Positions 54,318 to 62,765 of a stretch of 64,000 nucleotides of DNA are shown piece after piece (position 1 is the first letter of the stretch; every line of letters starts with the position of its first letter). The translations under genes were made by a program, and so were the position numbers. The stretch comes from JALHOP01 sp964484195 (lineage in GTDB: Bacteria > Myxococcota > XYA12-FULL-58-9 > JALHOP01): positions 62,001 through 126,000 of the forward strand of contig CAZAER010000007.1 in NCBI GenBank assembly GCA_964484195.1, written 5' to 3'. The notes under the pieces were generated by a model, which did no database searches, had not been told where the DNA came from, and saw nothing but the letters and a program-made list of their open reading frames with translations.

Positions 54318-55640
54318 ATGAACATTCGCACCACGTTGGTGTTGTCGTTCGTTTGCCTTTCAGCTTCCGTCGCTCGCGCTCAGCAAGGCAGTCAGTTGGT
54401 TGCGCGCCATAGCGGCAAGTGCGCCACCGTCGAGACCACACGCACGGGCACGCAGGTCGTCCAGCGTACCTGCGACCCCCAGCGTGCCGATCAGCAATGG
54501 CTGGTCCGCGCGAGCGTAGCGGGCGCCGCCGCGACCATCGTGTCCAGCGCCACGAACATGTGCCTCGATGTCGATGGCGCTTCCACCATGGAAGGCGCCC
54601 ACGTGAAGGCCTACGCTTGCAAGTCGGCGAACAACTTCAACCAACAATGGGTCATGCGCTCGACACCACGCGGCACTCAGCTCGTGGCCATGCACAGCCA
54701 GCGCTGCCTGAACGTCGCGGGGGCCGACTCGGCCGACGGCGCTCGCTTCGTCCAGGGCGATTGCGGCGACCGTGACCATCAGCTGTTCGACATGCGTGCG
54801 GTATCGAGTGGCAACGGCTACGGCCCCAGCACCAGCACGGCGACCAGCTCGAGTGGCGAGCCCCTCGTCGGTGAATGGCGTTGGTTCAACGGCGCCACCA
54901 TCAGCGTCCGCTCGAACGGAACGCTCCAGGGCACCAACAACCAGCGCGGCAAGTGGACGCGTGAGCAGAACAATCGCTACGTCCTCACCTGGGACGAGGG
55001 CTGGATCGACCGCGTGCTCCTCTCGCCGGACAATCGCAAGCTCCAAGGTAGCAATCAGAACGGCACGCAAATCTCCGCGGAGCGCATCGGCAATGCGCCC
55101 AGCTACGAGTCGAGCGCCTCGGTCGACCGGGAGCGCCGCGACGCGACTCCGGCGCAGCCCGACAATCGCCCCCAAAATGGCCGCCGCGATTGCGGCACCG
55201 GTAACGACGACCCGGGCTGCAACATGCAGCACAACGGCGAGTATCCGATGGAAGGCGCGGCGTTCAACGCGATGCTCACCGGCATCAAGTCGACGCAGGC
55301 CGAACCGCAGCGCGTCAACATGGTGCGCTCGATGGTCCAGAACAAATGGATCACGTCGCAACAGCTCGGTGTGATCATCGAAATGTTCCGCAGCGAAACC
55401 CAAGCGCTCGACGCCGTGAAACTCGCGATGAGCCGCGTCATCGACCGCGACAACCTCGCGGGCAATGTCTCCAAGTTCCGCGCTACGCCGAACAAGATGG
55501 CTTACACCAAGCTCATCGCCTCGCTCGGGAACGCCAACGACGGCAACGCAACCGGTGGCCGCCTCGACAACCCGCGCGACACCAGCAGCAACAACACCGT
55601 CAACAATCCGCCGCAGCGTCTCGATATGCGGCGTCGCTAG
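54318..55640 (+). CDS. Secreted lectin-like protein with DUF4476 domain
   Basis: A 440-residue exported protein (signal peptide ending SVARA). Residues 22-160 form a ricin-type beta-trefoil with three QxW-like repeats (ADQQWLVRAS, FNQQWVMRS, DHQLFDMRA) that may bind sugar. Residues 175-265 form a beta domain (GEWRWFNGATISVRSNGTLQG, then RYVLTWDEGWIDRVLLSPD). The C-terminal 100 residues match DUF4476 (AAFNAMLTGIKSTQAEPQRVN, ITSQQLGVIIEMFRSETQALD). It is probably extracellular or periplasmic; the target is unknown. Confidence 0.8.
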   Translation: MNIRTTLVLSFVCLSASVARAQQGSQLVARHSGKCATVETTRTGTQVVQRTCDPQRADQQWLVRASVAGAAATIVSSATNMCLDVDGASTMEGAHVKAYACKSANNFNQQWVMRSTPRGTQLVAMHSQRCLNVAGADSADGARFVQGDCGDRDHQLFDMRAVSSGNGYGPSTSTATSSSGEPLVGEWRWFNGATISVRSNGTLQGTNNQRGKWTREQNNRYVLTWDEGWIDRVLLSPDNRKLQGSNQNGTQISAERIGNAPSYESSASVDRERRDATPAQPDNRPQNGRRDCGTGNDDPGCNMQHNGEYPMEGAAFNAMLTGIKSTQAEPQRVNMVRSMVQNKWITSQQLGVIIEMFRSETQALDAVKLAMSRVIDRDNLAGNVSKFRATPNKMAYTKLIASLGNANDGNATGGRLDNPRDTSSNNTVNNPPQRLDMRRR

Positions 55641-55646
55641 AGTCGC

Positions 55647-56861
55647 TCAAACCCGCGTCATCGCGGTGCCGGGCGCTGGGGGCGGAGGAGCTCCCGGCAG
55701 CCCGGTGCGCGCCTGACCGCAACGCGATAGCAGCACCGCGCCGGCTCCGACCAGCGACGCCATGAACACCACGATGGTGCCGAAGACCGGCAGCAGCGTG
55801 TCGATGAGCGTCAGGATGACGAAGCCGATCGCCAGAGCCGCGAACATCGTCTTCTTGTCCTTGAACAGCGGCAGACGCTCGCCGATCCACACCGCCACCA
55901 CGGTGAAGCCGAGGATCAACATCACCAGGAAGGCGACGACCGCCACCGGCGCGAGTGGAATGCCGATGATGGTGACCACCAGCAGGATACACAGCGGCAC
56001 GATGCAAACCAGCGCCGCAATGCCCGCCAGAGCGGACACGAAAGGGCGCTCGGCGACGAAGCCGCGCATCACCGAGACGCGCTCGGGAGCCAGCACCACG
56101 ATGAGAGTCGCGAGAGCGAAGAGCACGACGATGCGAATGATGCTCGCCACCAGACTGATGAAGCTCCAGGCGGCGGCTCCGCGGTCGTGCTTGAAGACGT
56201 TGCCGATGAAGTGAGCGCTCGGGGCCAGGTTGACGCGACTGCCGCCGACCACCGCGCCGGGATTGCTCTGGATGCTGCCGCCGATCGAGACGGCATCGCC
56301 GTTCACGTAGGCACCGGCGTCGAGGTGCACGTCGCCACCGACCGCCACGACATCGTCCTCCACGTAAGCCCCGGCCTCGACGATGACCGACCCGCCGACC
56401 GCTACGGCGGACCTGACGTGCTCGCCGGCGGTAATACGCAGGTCTTCGCCGACGGCCACGCGCTCGCGGTCCGAGCCGCCGACATCGAGGTGCGGACCGT
56501 CGTCCGACTCGGCGTCTTCGTTGGCCGACTCTTGCTCCTCCTCGGCTTCTTCTTGTTCCTCGAGCTGGCGTTCGGCTTCTTCGGCGCGTCGCTCGGCGTC
56601 GCGGACTTGGCGTTCGGCGTCACGCAGGGCGCGGCGGGCTTCTTGTCGCGCCCGGCGGGCGATGTCGCGCGGTGATTCCCCGGTCGGCGGGGCCACGACG
56701 GGCGGTGGTACCGGGGGCGTCGGTGGTGTGACCGTGATCGGCGGGGTTGGCGGTGGCTTGGGCGGCGAGGGCGGCGAGCTCTGCGCGAACGCCGGCAAGG
56801 CCACCAGAGCGACCAACACGAGCACATTCAATTTTGCGATGCGGGTCATCATCGTCTTCAT
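55647..56861 (-). CDS. Membrane protein with bactofilin-like beta-helix repeats
   Basis: A 404-residue exported membrane protein. Signal peptide (VLVLVALVALPAFA), Pro-rich stretch, a long charged coiled coil (RRARQEARRALRDAERQVR), then right-handed beta-helix repeats of the polymer-forming type (SAVAVGGSVIVEAGAYVEDD, VVAVGGDVHLDAGAYVNGD, AVSIGGSIQSNPGAVVGG). At least five membrane segments follow (about 245-380). ATG at 56861 preferred; ATGs at 56852 and 56849 are possible. It follows the ECF sigma / anti-sigma pair and is its likely target gene. Confidence 0.78.
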   Translation of the reverse strand: MKTMMTRIAKLNVLVLVALVALPAFAQSSPPSPPKPPPTPPITVTPPTPPVPPPVVAPPTGESPRDIARRARQEARRALRDAERQVRDAERRAEEAERQLEEQEEAEEEQESANEDAESDDGPHLDVGGSDRERVAVGEDLRITAGEHVRSAVAVGGSVIVEAGAYVEDDVVAVGGDVHLDAGAYVNGDAVSIGGSIQSNPGAVVGGSRVNLAPSAHFIGNVFKHDRGAAAWSFISLVASIIRIVVLFALATLIVVLAPERVSVMRGFVAERPFVSALAGIAALVCIVPLCILLVVTIIGIPLAPVAVVAFLVMLILGFTVVAVWIGERLPLFKDKKTMFAALAIGFVILTLIDTLLPVFGTIVVFMASLVGAGAVLLSRCGQARTGLPGAPPPPAPGTAMTRV

Positions 56862-56905
56862 GTACGCGTTGACGGACGAGTTATTTCGAAACGTGGAGAT
56901 CACGG

Positions 56906-57412
56906 TCAACGCGTGGCCTCCCGTGCTGGCTGCGTCATCCACATGAGACGCGCCAGAACACTCAAACCGCCTACCAGCAAGGCCGCTTGGACGGCGATCA
57001 AGGTGAGGCCGGGCGAGGAGGGTGAGCCAACCGTGCGCATCAGCCCCGAAGCCACCTCGCCGAGCGCCCGCACTGCGACGGCCCACGACGAGAGGCGAGC
57101 GACGATGTCCGTCCAAGCGGACAGGGCGAGCATGGCGAGTGGCAGCAGCATGGCCGCGATGCCGCCGAAAGCGAGCACCGGGGTGCGATAGGTCTGCCGA
57201 CTCATCGCCATGACATAAGCGTCGGTGACCCGCGCCACGAAGGCCTCGGGAGCCGCGGGCTGCGGCACGGTTGCAAGCCACGCCGTGAGACCCTGCTCGG
57301 CGGCGAGCGCCTCGGCGCAGAGTCGGCAATCCGCGAGATGCGCCGCTTCCGCGTCGGAAGGCCGCGACTCCATGGCCAGCTCCATGAGGCGTTGCTCGTC
57401 GATGTGACTCAT
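56906..57412 (-). CDS. Anti-sigma factor with zinc-binding ZAS motif
   Basis: A 168-residue membrane anti-sigma factor. The cytoplasmic N-terminus carries His25-x3-Cys29-x2-Cys32 (AAHLADCRLCAEAL), followed by two membrane segments (LAFGGIAAMLLPLAMLALSA, LIAVQAALLVGGLSVLARL). Its ATG overlaps the stop of the sigma gene (ATGA), the usual arrangement for a cognate pair. It should hold the sigma factor inactive until an envelope signal. Confidence 0.9.
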   Translation of the reverse strand: MSHIDEQRLMELAMESRPSDAEAAHLADCRLCAEALAAEQGLTAWLATVPQPAAPEAFVARVTDAYVMAMSRQTYRTPVLAFGGIAAMLLPLAMLALSAWTDIVARLSSWAVAVRALGEVASGLMRTVGSPSSPGLTLIAVQAALLVGGLSVLARLMWMTQPAREATR

Positions 57413-57987
57413 GGAGCAGCTCCCTTCGCGACCGGCACCTGCGCTTCTTCGAGGGCTTTCCTCAGTTGAGCGCGTCCGCGGTGCAGCCAGGTCATGACCG
57501 TTCCGATGGGGACATTCATGACCTTGGCGATCTCATCATAGCTCAACCCTTCCCAATGGTAGAGCGCGATGGCCTCGCGCGGTCCGTCGGCAAGCTTCGA
57601 GTGTGCTTGTTTCAACTGCCCGAGTTGCTCGCGCGTCGCGAGCGCAGACTCGGCGTCCGGATGCTCGTCGGCCGGGTCGAGCGGACGGTCATCCTCGCTG
57701 AGCACGGGCTTGTGCTTGCGAATGCGATCGATACACAGGCGCCGCGCGATGGTGAGGAGCCAAGGCAAGATGGGCCGCGCTGGGTCGAAACGCTCGCGGT
57801 GCACGAACGCGCGCATGAAGGTCTCCTGCGCCAAGTCTTGTGCCTCTTCGGCGCCGTATCGCAGGCACAAGCGATAGACGGCATGTTGATAGCGGCTCAC
57901 GAGCTCCGTGAACGCTTGCGCGTCTCCCCGGGTAGCGCGCTCGGCTAGACGTTGCTCGTCGACCGCGGTTCCCGATGTTTGGCTCAT
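57409..57987 (-). CDS. ECF-type RNA polymerase sigma factor
   Basis: A 192-residue extracytoplasmic-function sigma factor. Region 2 includes YQHAVYRLCLRYGAEEAQDLAQETFMRAF in sequence, with the core-binding DLAQETF; the linker is acidic (EDDRPLDPADEHPD); region 4 has PREAIALYHWEGLSYDEIAKVMNVPIGTVMTWLHRGRAQLRKAL. ATG at 57987. It is co-translated with its anti-sigma factor, and a membrane protein with bactofilin-like repeats follows, which suggests an envelope-stress role. Confidence 0.95.
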   Translation of the reverse strand: MSQTSGTAVDEQRLAERATRGDAQAFTELVSRYQHAVYRLCLRYGAEEAQDLAQETFMRAFVHRERFDPARPILPWLLTIARRLCIDRIRKHKPVLSEDDRPLDPADEHPDAESALATREQLGQLKQAHSKLADGPREAIALYHWEGLSYDEIAKVMNVPIGTVMTWLHRGRAQLRKALEEAQVPVAKGAAP

Positions 57988-58232
57988 TCGCGCGTGCGCT
58001 CGCGTAGGGGATACGGGTGAGGAGCCGGACTATTTCAACGCCGTCTTTATTTCATGACGCCACCCGTAGGAGGCAACCGCCGCGAGGTTCGTTTCTGCCA
58101 CGCCTGTGCGCCTAGCGGGTCAGCTTGGCACCCAAAAAGCCCCGATGTGACGCAGAATTGGCCGCTTTCGCTGGGTACGTGGTTTGCAGGCGAGTCGCCC
58201 CGCAGTTCAACACATATTGGGGGATTCAGATC

Positions 58233-59177
58233 ATGGGCACGAGAGAAAAAGGCAGCGAGCGTTGGCGTACCGAGAACGAGTCGATGAGCGGCGGAGCCGG
58301 CTCGCACGACGACATCTCCAACTATGGTCGTTCGAGCGAGTACGGCGCGAACTTCCGTGACTCGAGCATGTACGGTGGCGACCGCTCGCAGCAGGGTCGC
58401 TTCGCTGGCAACGAGCACTATCAGGGCAACGACGCCGGTGTGCCGTATCAGGCGAATCGTCACGGCCAGGAAGACGGCGGTTGGTCCGGTGAGCGTTACG
58501 GTTCTCAGAACCGCTATGGCTCGCAAGAGCGCTACGGGTCGCAGGACCGCTACGGCTCGCAGAACCGTTACGGCTCGGATCAGAGCCAGGGTTACTACGG
58601 CCGCGACCGCTCGATGAGCGGCAAGCGTTTCGGTAACGAGTACGGCAACCGCTCGATGCGCGACTACGGCAGCATGTTCGGCTCGGAGTACGGCAATCGC
58701 ATGAGCAGCTCGATTCCGGACTACGACTCGAGCATGTATGGGGTCGGTCAAAGCGACGGTTATCGCGGTACGAGCTCTTGGCGGCAGGACGAGCAGCGTG
58801 GTGAGCGCGATGAGACGATGCTGCAGAAGGTCGGTCGCTTCTTCGGCATCGGACCGAAGGGCTACAAGCGTTCTGACTCACGCATCCAGGAGGACGTGAA
58901 CGACGCGCTGATGGACGACGCGTACGTCGACGCCACTCACATCGAAGTGAACGTCAAGGACGGTGAGGTGACTCTCGAGGGTTACGTCGAGGATCGCAAC
59001 ACCAAGCGGCGTGCCGAGGACGTGGTATGCAACGTTCGCGGCATCAAGGACTGCCACAATCATCTGAAGATTCGTCCGCTATCGCAGTCGAACATCGATA
59101 GCACGCTCGGTACCAGCGCGACCACCAACGGTCAGGGCGAGCGCAAGGACCGTAACCGTCAGAGCTCGGTGAGCTAA
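58233..59177 (+). CDS. BON-domain protein with hexapeptide repeats
   Basis: A 314-residue hydrophilic protein. Residues 1-190 are low-complexity, rich in Gly, Ser, Tyr, Arg and Asn, with five tandem RYGSQ-x hexapeptides. Residues 195-280 form a BON domain (RSDSRIQEDVNDALMDDAYVDATHIEVNVKDGEVTLEG, VEDRNTKRRAEDVVCNVRGIKDCHNHL, given in pieces). BON domains bind phospholipid membranes. No signal peptide is evident with the ATG at 58233. Function unknown; osmotic-stress proteins such as OsmY are distant relatives. Confidence 0.85.
   Translation: MGTREKGSERWRTENESMSGGAGSHDDISNYGRSSEYGANFRDSSMYGGDRSQQGRFAGNEHYQGNDAGVPYQANRHGQEDGGWSGERYGSQNRYGSQERYGSQDRYGSQNRYGSDQSQGYYGRDRSMSGKRFGNEYGNRSMRDYGSMFGSEYGNRMSSSIPDYDSSMYGVGQSDGYRGTSSWRQDEQRGERDETMLQKVGRFFGIGPKGYKRSDSRIQEDVNDALMDDAYVDATHIEVNVKDGEVTLEGYVEDRNTKRRAEDVVCNVRGIKDCHNHLKIRPLSQSNIDSTLGTSATTNGQGERKDRNRQSSVS
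58494..58583 (+). repeat. Five 18-bp coding repeats (RYGSQx)
   Basis: Five units of 18 bp encode RYGSQN, RYGSQE, RYGSQD, RYGSQN and RYGSDQ. Codon choice varies between units (CGT/CGC, TAC/TAT, TCT/TCG), so the array is old enough to have diverged while the peptide was kept. Confidence 0.9.
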
Positions 59178-59180
59178 AGC

Positions 59181-60974
59181 TCACTGGAGCAAGCGGTCGA
59201 CCTGTTTGCAGTACCCGCCGATGGCGTCGTGGATGCGTGAGAGCTCCGCGGCGTCGTCGGCCTCCGCTTGGCAAGCCGAGAGCTCGCCGAGCTTGAAGGC
59301 GATGTAAGCGAGCATGAAGGCGCGCAGAGCGGGCCTCGGCAGGCGTGTGCCACCGAGACCTTCTTCTACCGCGCTGACCACGGCGCGGGCTTCTTTACGC
59401 CCGAGCTCCCACTCGACGAGCAGCGATGCGACGTCCCAGAGAACGGGTTGGACGCCGACCACGGTATGACCGTGCGCCGTCGCAGCGCTACCGATGCGCG
59501 CGATGGCACCTTCGTCGGTGCGCATCCAGCAGCGCGGCGCGAGATCGTAGTCGAAGGCGGCACGTGTCCACGAGGGCGGTAAGACGCTGCCTGCCTCCAC
59601 GTAGGCGGCGGCGCGTTTGGCGGCGCTCTCTCCGAGCGCGTCGGCGAGATGGCGCGACGCCCAGTCGGCGCGGCGAATTTGGGCCGCAGTGAGCGTAGCC
59701 GAATCGAGAGGCAATCCGGCCATGGCGCTCACGTAGTGAGAGAGCGACGAGAGCAGCTTGCCGTCGACGTCGTTCGGTCGTAGCGCCGTTCCCTCCAGCC
59801 ACGGCCGCGCGATGTATCCCGCGACCGTGCCGATGGGCGCGGGTGCGAAACCGCCGAAGGTGCGCTGTTCGGAGGCCGCGAGCGCTTGGGAAACCATGCT
59901 TTGGCCGTCGATGGTCGCGGTGCCGCCGAACTCCAAGGCGAGAGAGCCAGAGGTCGTTCGTACGCGATAGCGGCTGGTCGCGAAGCGCCCCCGGCTCGGC
60001 GGCCAGTCGCCGGTGTTGTCGTAGGCGAGCCGTCGCCAGTCTTCGTCGGGCAGGAGCTCGCCGCGAACTCCCAGGGTGTTGGCGAGCTCGTGATTCAAGT
60101 GCTCGCGCAAGGTGCGGCCGGCGAAGATCGGCGCGGTGATCGGCACGGAGAACACCGCCACGTCGTTCCACATGGCGCGTACGTCGGGGGAGGCCTTGGG
60201 GCCCGGGCCGTTGCGGTGGCTGGGCAAGAAGGCGAGGGCGCTGCGCTCCATGCCCAGCTTCTCGAGGGCGAATGCGACCGCGGCCATCGACGAGCCGGAG
60301 GTCCACGGTCCTTCGTCGACGATGATGGCGTGGCTCACTCCGGTGAGCACGTTCTTGTCGAGTACCAGCTCGCGTGCGGTCGGCGATCCGCTCGGGCGGA
60401 CGGTGATGCGATGATTGTCGATGCCGGCGCAATCGAGCGCGGCGGCGACGATCGCCGACAAGGTCGTGCCAATGCTGCGCACCCCGATGACCAGAACGGC
60501 GCCGGTGAGCTTTGCCTTGCGCGCACCGATGTACGCCCAGGTCGCCGCGCAGTACTGCTCCGGGTACAGCGAGTTGTAGGCGAACCCCTCGGGGATCTTG
60601 AGGATGGCGCGTTTGGTGTCGACCCGCGTTCGGGTTTCGCGCTTCAGCGCATGCACGTAGGTGCGCGGCGGCTGCACGCGCGTGGCTTCGGCGAGCGCCC
60701 CGGCTTGTGCGGCCCCGCGGAGCCAATCGGCGTGAAAGGCACGCGCCGCGAAGTCCGTGATGGCGTGCATGCGGGCGACGAAGGGATGGGCGCGGTGGTC
60801 GCGCTTGCCGGCGAGGGCGTCATGCGCCGCCTGTTCCACCTCACCGCTCGCGATCAGCAGCTCACGCAGCGCATCGGTCGGCGGGTCGGCCGGGAGCCGC
60901 GTGACGCGTGCCGCGAGGTCGCGCCACAAGCGCGCCAGGTCGACTTCGATCTGCGGATCTCCATAGACGTGCAT
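59181..60974 (-). CDS. Phosphoribosyltransferase-like fusion protein
   Basis: A 597-residue soluble protein of uncertain role. Residues 110-260 have the look of a type I phosphoribosyltransferase: AVLVIGVRSIGTTLSAIVAAALDCAG and the PRPP-loop-like HAIIVDEGPWTSGSSMAAVAFALEKLG. The C-terminal third (about 430-560) is helical and includes FDYDLAPRCWMRTDEG, WDVASLLVEWELGRKEARAVV, which resembles the end of aminoglycoside-phosphotransferase-like kinases. Such a fusion suggests a nucleotide- or sugar-phosphate-related biosynthetic role. I know of no exact match. ATG at 60974; the BON gene ends 3 bp from its stop. Confidence 0.6.
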   Translation of the reverse strand: MHVYGDPQIEVDLARLWRDLAARVTRLPADPPTDALRELLIASGEVEQAAHDALAGKRDHRAHPFVARMHAITDFAARAFHADWLRGAAQAGALAEATRVQPPRTYVHALKRETRTRVDTKRAILKIPEGFAYNSLYPEQYCAATWAYIGARKAKLTGAVLVIGVRSIGTTLSAIVAAALDCAGIDNHRITVRPSGSPTARELVLDKNVLTGVSHAIIVDEGPWTSGSSMAAVAFALEKLGMERSALAFLPSHRNGPGPKASPDVRAMWNDVAVFSVPITAPIFAGRTLREHLNHELANTLGVRGELLPDEDWRRLAYDNTGDWPPSRGRFATSRYRVRTTSGSLALEFGGTATIDGQSMVSQALAASEQRTFGGFAPAPIGTVAGYIARPWLEGTALRPNDVDGKLLSSLSHYVSAMAGLPLDSATLTAAQIRRADWASRHLADALGESAAKRAAAYVEAGSVLPPSWTRAAFDYDLAPRCWMRTDEGAIARIGSAATAHGHTVVGVQPVLWDVASLLVEWELGRKEARAVVSAVEEGLGGTRLPRPALRAFMLAYIAFKLGELSACQAEADDAAELSRIHDAIGGYCKQVDRLLQ

Positions 60975-61071
60975 GCGAGCCCGAAGAGGTACCGGGATCG
61001 CCGCGGCGGGACAAGCGACCGCATCCCATCTCTAGCGCAAGTGGCCCGAATCCGCGTAAGATCTCGGCCAC

Positions 61072-61148
61072 GCGCCCGTAGCTCAGGTGGATAGAGCACC
61101 GGCCTTCTAAGCCGGGGGTCACAGGTTCGAATCCTGTCGGGCGCGCCA
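61072..61148 (+). tRNA. tRNA-Arg (anticodon TCT)
   Basis: A 77-nt cloverleaf including the encoded CCA. Acceptor stem GCGCCCG pairs with CGGGCGC. The anticodon stem CCGGC/GCCGG encloses loop CTTCTAA with anticodon TCT (reads AGA), and the T-arm is CAGGTTCGAATCCTG. It stands alone between the phosphoribosyltransferase-like gene and the YbaK-like gene. Confidence 0.95.
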
Positions 61149-61208
61149 TACGACCTCGTGCGGTGTGGCTTTGTAGTTTCCGCCGCCCAGAAGAAGTAGA
61201 TTCGACGC

Positions 61209-61742
61209 ATGCGCGTCGAGCCTCTGCTCGGGCACGAAACTCTCGTTGCCCCGTCGGTTCTCGCGGCGATCGAGGCCGCGCCCGACTCCGCCGCATTTCG
61301 CGTCGTCGCCATCGATCCGTCCCACATGGACGGCGAGACATTCTGTAAGGTCCACGAGATTGACCGCGATAGTGGAGCGAACTGCGTCGTCTTGCGCGGG
61401 CAACGGGCAGAAAAAAGCTGGTTCTTCGCGGCGTTGATACCGGTCGGATGTCGCATGGATCTTGGTGGCCTCGTGCGTCGAGCCGTCAACGCACGCAAGG
61501 TGTCACTAGCTCCGCGCGACGAAGTCATCGCGAAGACAGGCATGGAGTACGGCAGCATTACCGCGATTGGGTTGCCGTCAGATTGGCCGGTGCTCGTCGA
61601 TGCCAGCCTGGTTGCTCGCGACTACGTCTACATGGGCTCGGGTCGCACCGAGTCGAAGCTGCGTGTGCCGGGCTCTCACCTCGCGTCCGGTCCACCATTC
61701 GTCGTAGTCAACGGGCTCGGAGTGAGGGCCGGCGCGCAATAG
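61209..61742 (+). CDS. YbaK/aminoacyl-tRNA-editing-domain protein
   Basis: A 177-residue protein of the YbaK/ProX type, which hydrolyses mischarged aminoacyl-tRNAs. Family pattern in the second half: KVSLAPRDEVIAKTGMEYGSITAIGLPSDWPVLVDASL in pieces (VSLAPRDEVIAKTGMEYGS, ITAIGLPSDWPVLVDASL), then VYMGSGRTESKLRVPGSHL. The N-terminal half is less conserved. ATG at 61209, 60 bp after tRNA-Arg. The amino-acid specificity is not readable here. Confidence 0.8.
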   Translation: MRVEPLLGHETLVAPSVLAAIEAAPDSAAFRVVAIDPSHMDGETFCKVHEIDRDSGANCVVLRGQRAEKSWFFAALIPVGCRMDLGGLVRRAVNARKVSLAPRDEVIAKTGMEYGSITAIGLPSDWPVLVDASLVARDYVYMGSGRTESKLRVPGSHLASGPPFVVVNGLGVRAGAQ

Positions 61743-61748
61743 GTGCTT

Positions 61749-62597
61749 TCATCGCCCGACGTCTTTCAGGCGTGCTTCGCGCGCCTTGTCGAAGACTCGC
61801 TTCACCGGCCCGAGCGCCTGGACGAACTCGAGCTGCTCGCCTTCGGGACCCTTGCAATAGATCAGCCTCCAGCCGCTCGACTGACCCTCGGTGATGCCGT
61901 TGCTGTTGGCCTCGATCGGCGCGGCTAGGCGTTCCTGTTCGGTCGTCACCGTGACCACCCGATTGGCGCGAACCTGCTTCATTCCACGTCGCGCTGCTTC
62001 TGCTTCGAGGTCGGCGATGAACTTGTTGAAATCGACATCGTCACGGATGTGGAAGCAGATGTGCATCATGCGCGGGAAGGCAGGGCTCATGTGGTCGAGC
62101 GGCTCGGCGAACGAGGCGCCGCTTCCCGCCGGCTGCTGGGCGTCGCGGTATTGCAGGAGCTCGATCACGACATTGTCGAACTGGATGAAGCGAACGTCCA
62201 AACGCTGAGCGCCGGCTCTCAGGTCCGGGACGCCCATCGTACGCGGATTGACCTGACGCACGCGCGCTTCGATCTCTTGATCGGTGAGCAGCGTGTTGTG
62301 GATGCGTTCGCCCTGGAAGTCGCCGTCGCGCATCACCTCGGTGCCCCCGAGAACTTCGGTGTAGAACTCGAACGCGCGGTTCATGTTCTGCACCGTGAGG
62401 CCGAAATGTTGGACGCCCTGGAGGCGGGCGCCGAGCGCTCCCTTGTTGGCCGCCGCGCTGGTTCGACGCGGGCTTTGCGCGGCCGCGGGCGCAGCGGTGG
62501 CCGAGGCGGCCAAGCCGCCGACGATAGCGATGCCTGCGGCTCGAAGGACGTCTCGCCGTTGGAGGTCCGAGTCGTCGTTTCCGTGGTGCTTGCTCAT
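61749..62597 (-). CDS. Tat-exported VOC (glyoxalase-like) protein
   Basis: A 282-residue protein with a twin-arginine signal (QRRDVLRAAGIAIVGGLAAS, cleavage near AAPAAAQS), which suggests it folds in the cytoplasm, perhaps with a metal. The mature part is a vicinal-oxygen-chelate domain: LQGVQHFGLTVQNMNRAFEFYTEVLGG, FIQFDNVVIELLQYRD, HICFHIRDDVDFNKFIADLEAEA and LIYCKGPEGEQLEFVQAL. Histidine and glutamate at the usual metal sites are present. The reaction is unknown. Confidence 0.88.
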   Translation of the reverse strand: MSKHHGNDDSDLQRRDVLRAAGIAIVGGLAASATAAPAAAQSPRRTSAAANKGALGARLQGVQHFGLTVQNMNRAFEFYTEVLGGTEVMRDGDFQGERIHNTLLTDQEIEARVRQVNPRTMGVPDLRAGAQRLDVRFIQFDNVVIELLQYRDAQQPAGSGASFAEPLDHMSPAFPRMMHICFHIRDDVDFNKFIADLEAEAARRGMKQVRANRVVTVTTEQERLAAPIEANSNGITEGQSSGWRLIYCKGPEGEQLEFVQALGPVKRVFDKAREARLKDVGR

Positions 62598-62611
62598 GCG
62601 CTGTCTCCTTG

Positions 62612-62752
62612 AGGAGCCTCGTCTTCGTTCAGTTGGGCAGCCTCGATCGCCCCGAGCTGATCGCTCCGAAGCTCGAGATGTACACGAAGCGCCGCCTCGC
62701 TTGGGTGAAGCCCCTGGACGTTCCGCAATTCGTCGCCATGCCGACGAGTTAG
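62612..62752 (+). pseudogene. C-terminal remnant of a GFA/CENP-V-type enzyme
   Basis: A short plus-strand reading frame with no start reads VFVQLGSLDRPELIAPKLEM, then YTKRRLAWVKPLDVPQFVAM and PTS before TAG at 62750. This is the ending pattern of glutathione-dependent formaldehyde-activating (GFA) family proteins (GSLD...P, RRLxWV, PxF). The zinc-binding Cys half is missing; the upstream DNA is the start of the VOC gene on the other strand. It looks like the leftover of a gene cut by a rearrangement. Confidence 0.6.
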
Positions 62753-62765
62753 CGACTCGCCAGGT

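Noticed and set aside
57990..58045. ECF-type autoregulatory promoter (GAAATAG and GTAT about 16-18 bp apart) before the sigma gene
   Set aside because: The match is too loose to call by eye; no second site was found to support it.
58120..58150. TTGGCAC-like sequence before the BON gene as a sigma-54 promoter
   Set aside because: The required TTGC element at the correct distance is missing.
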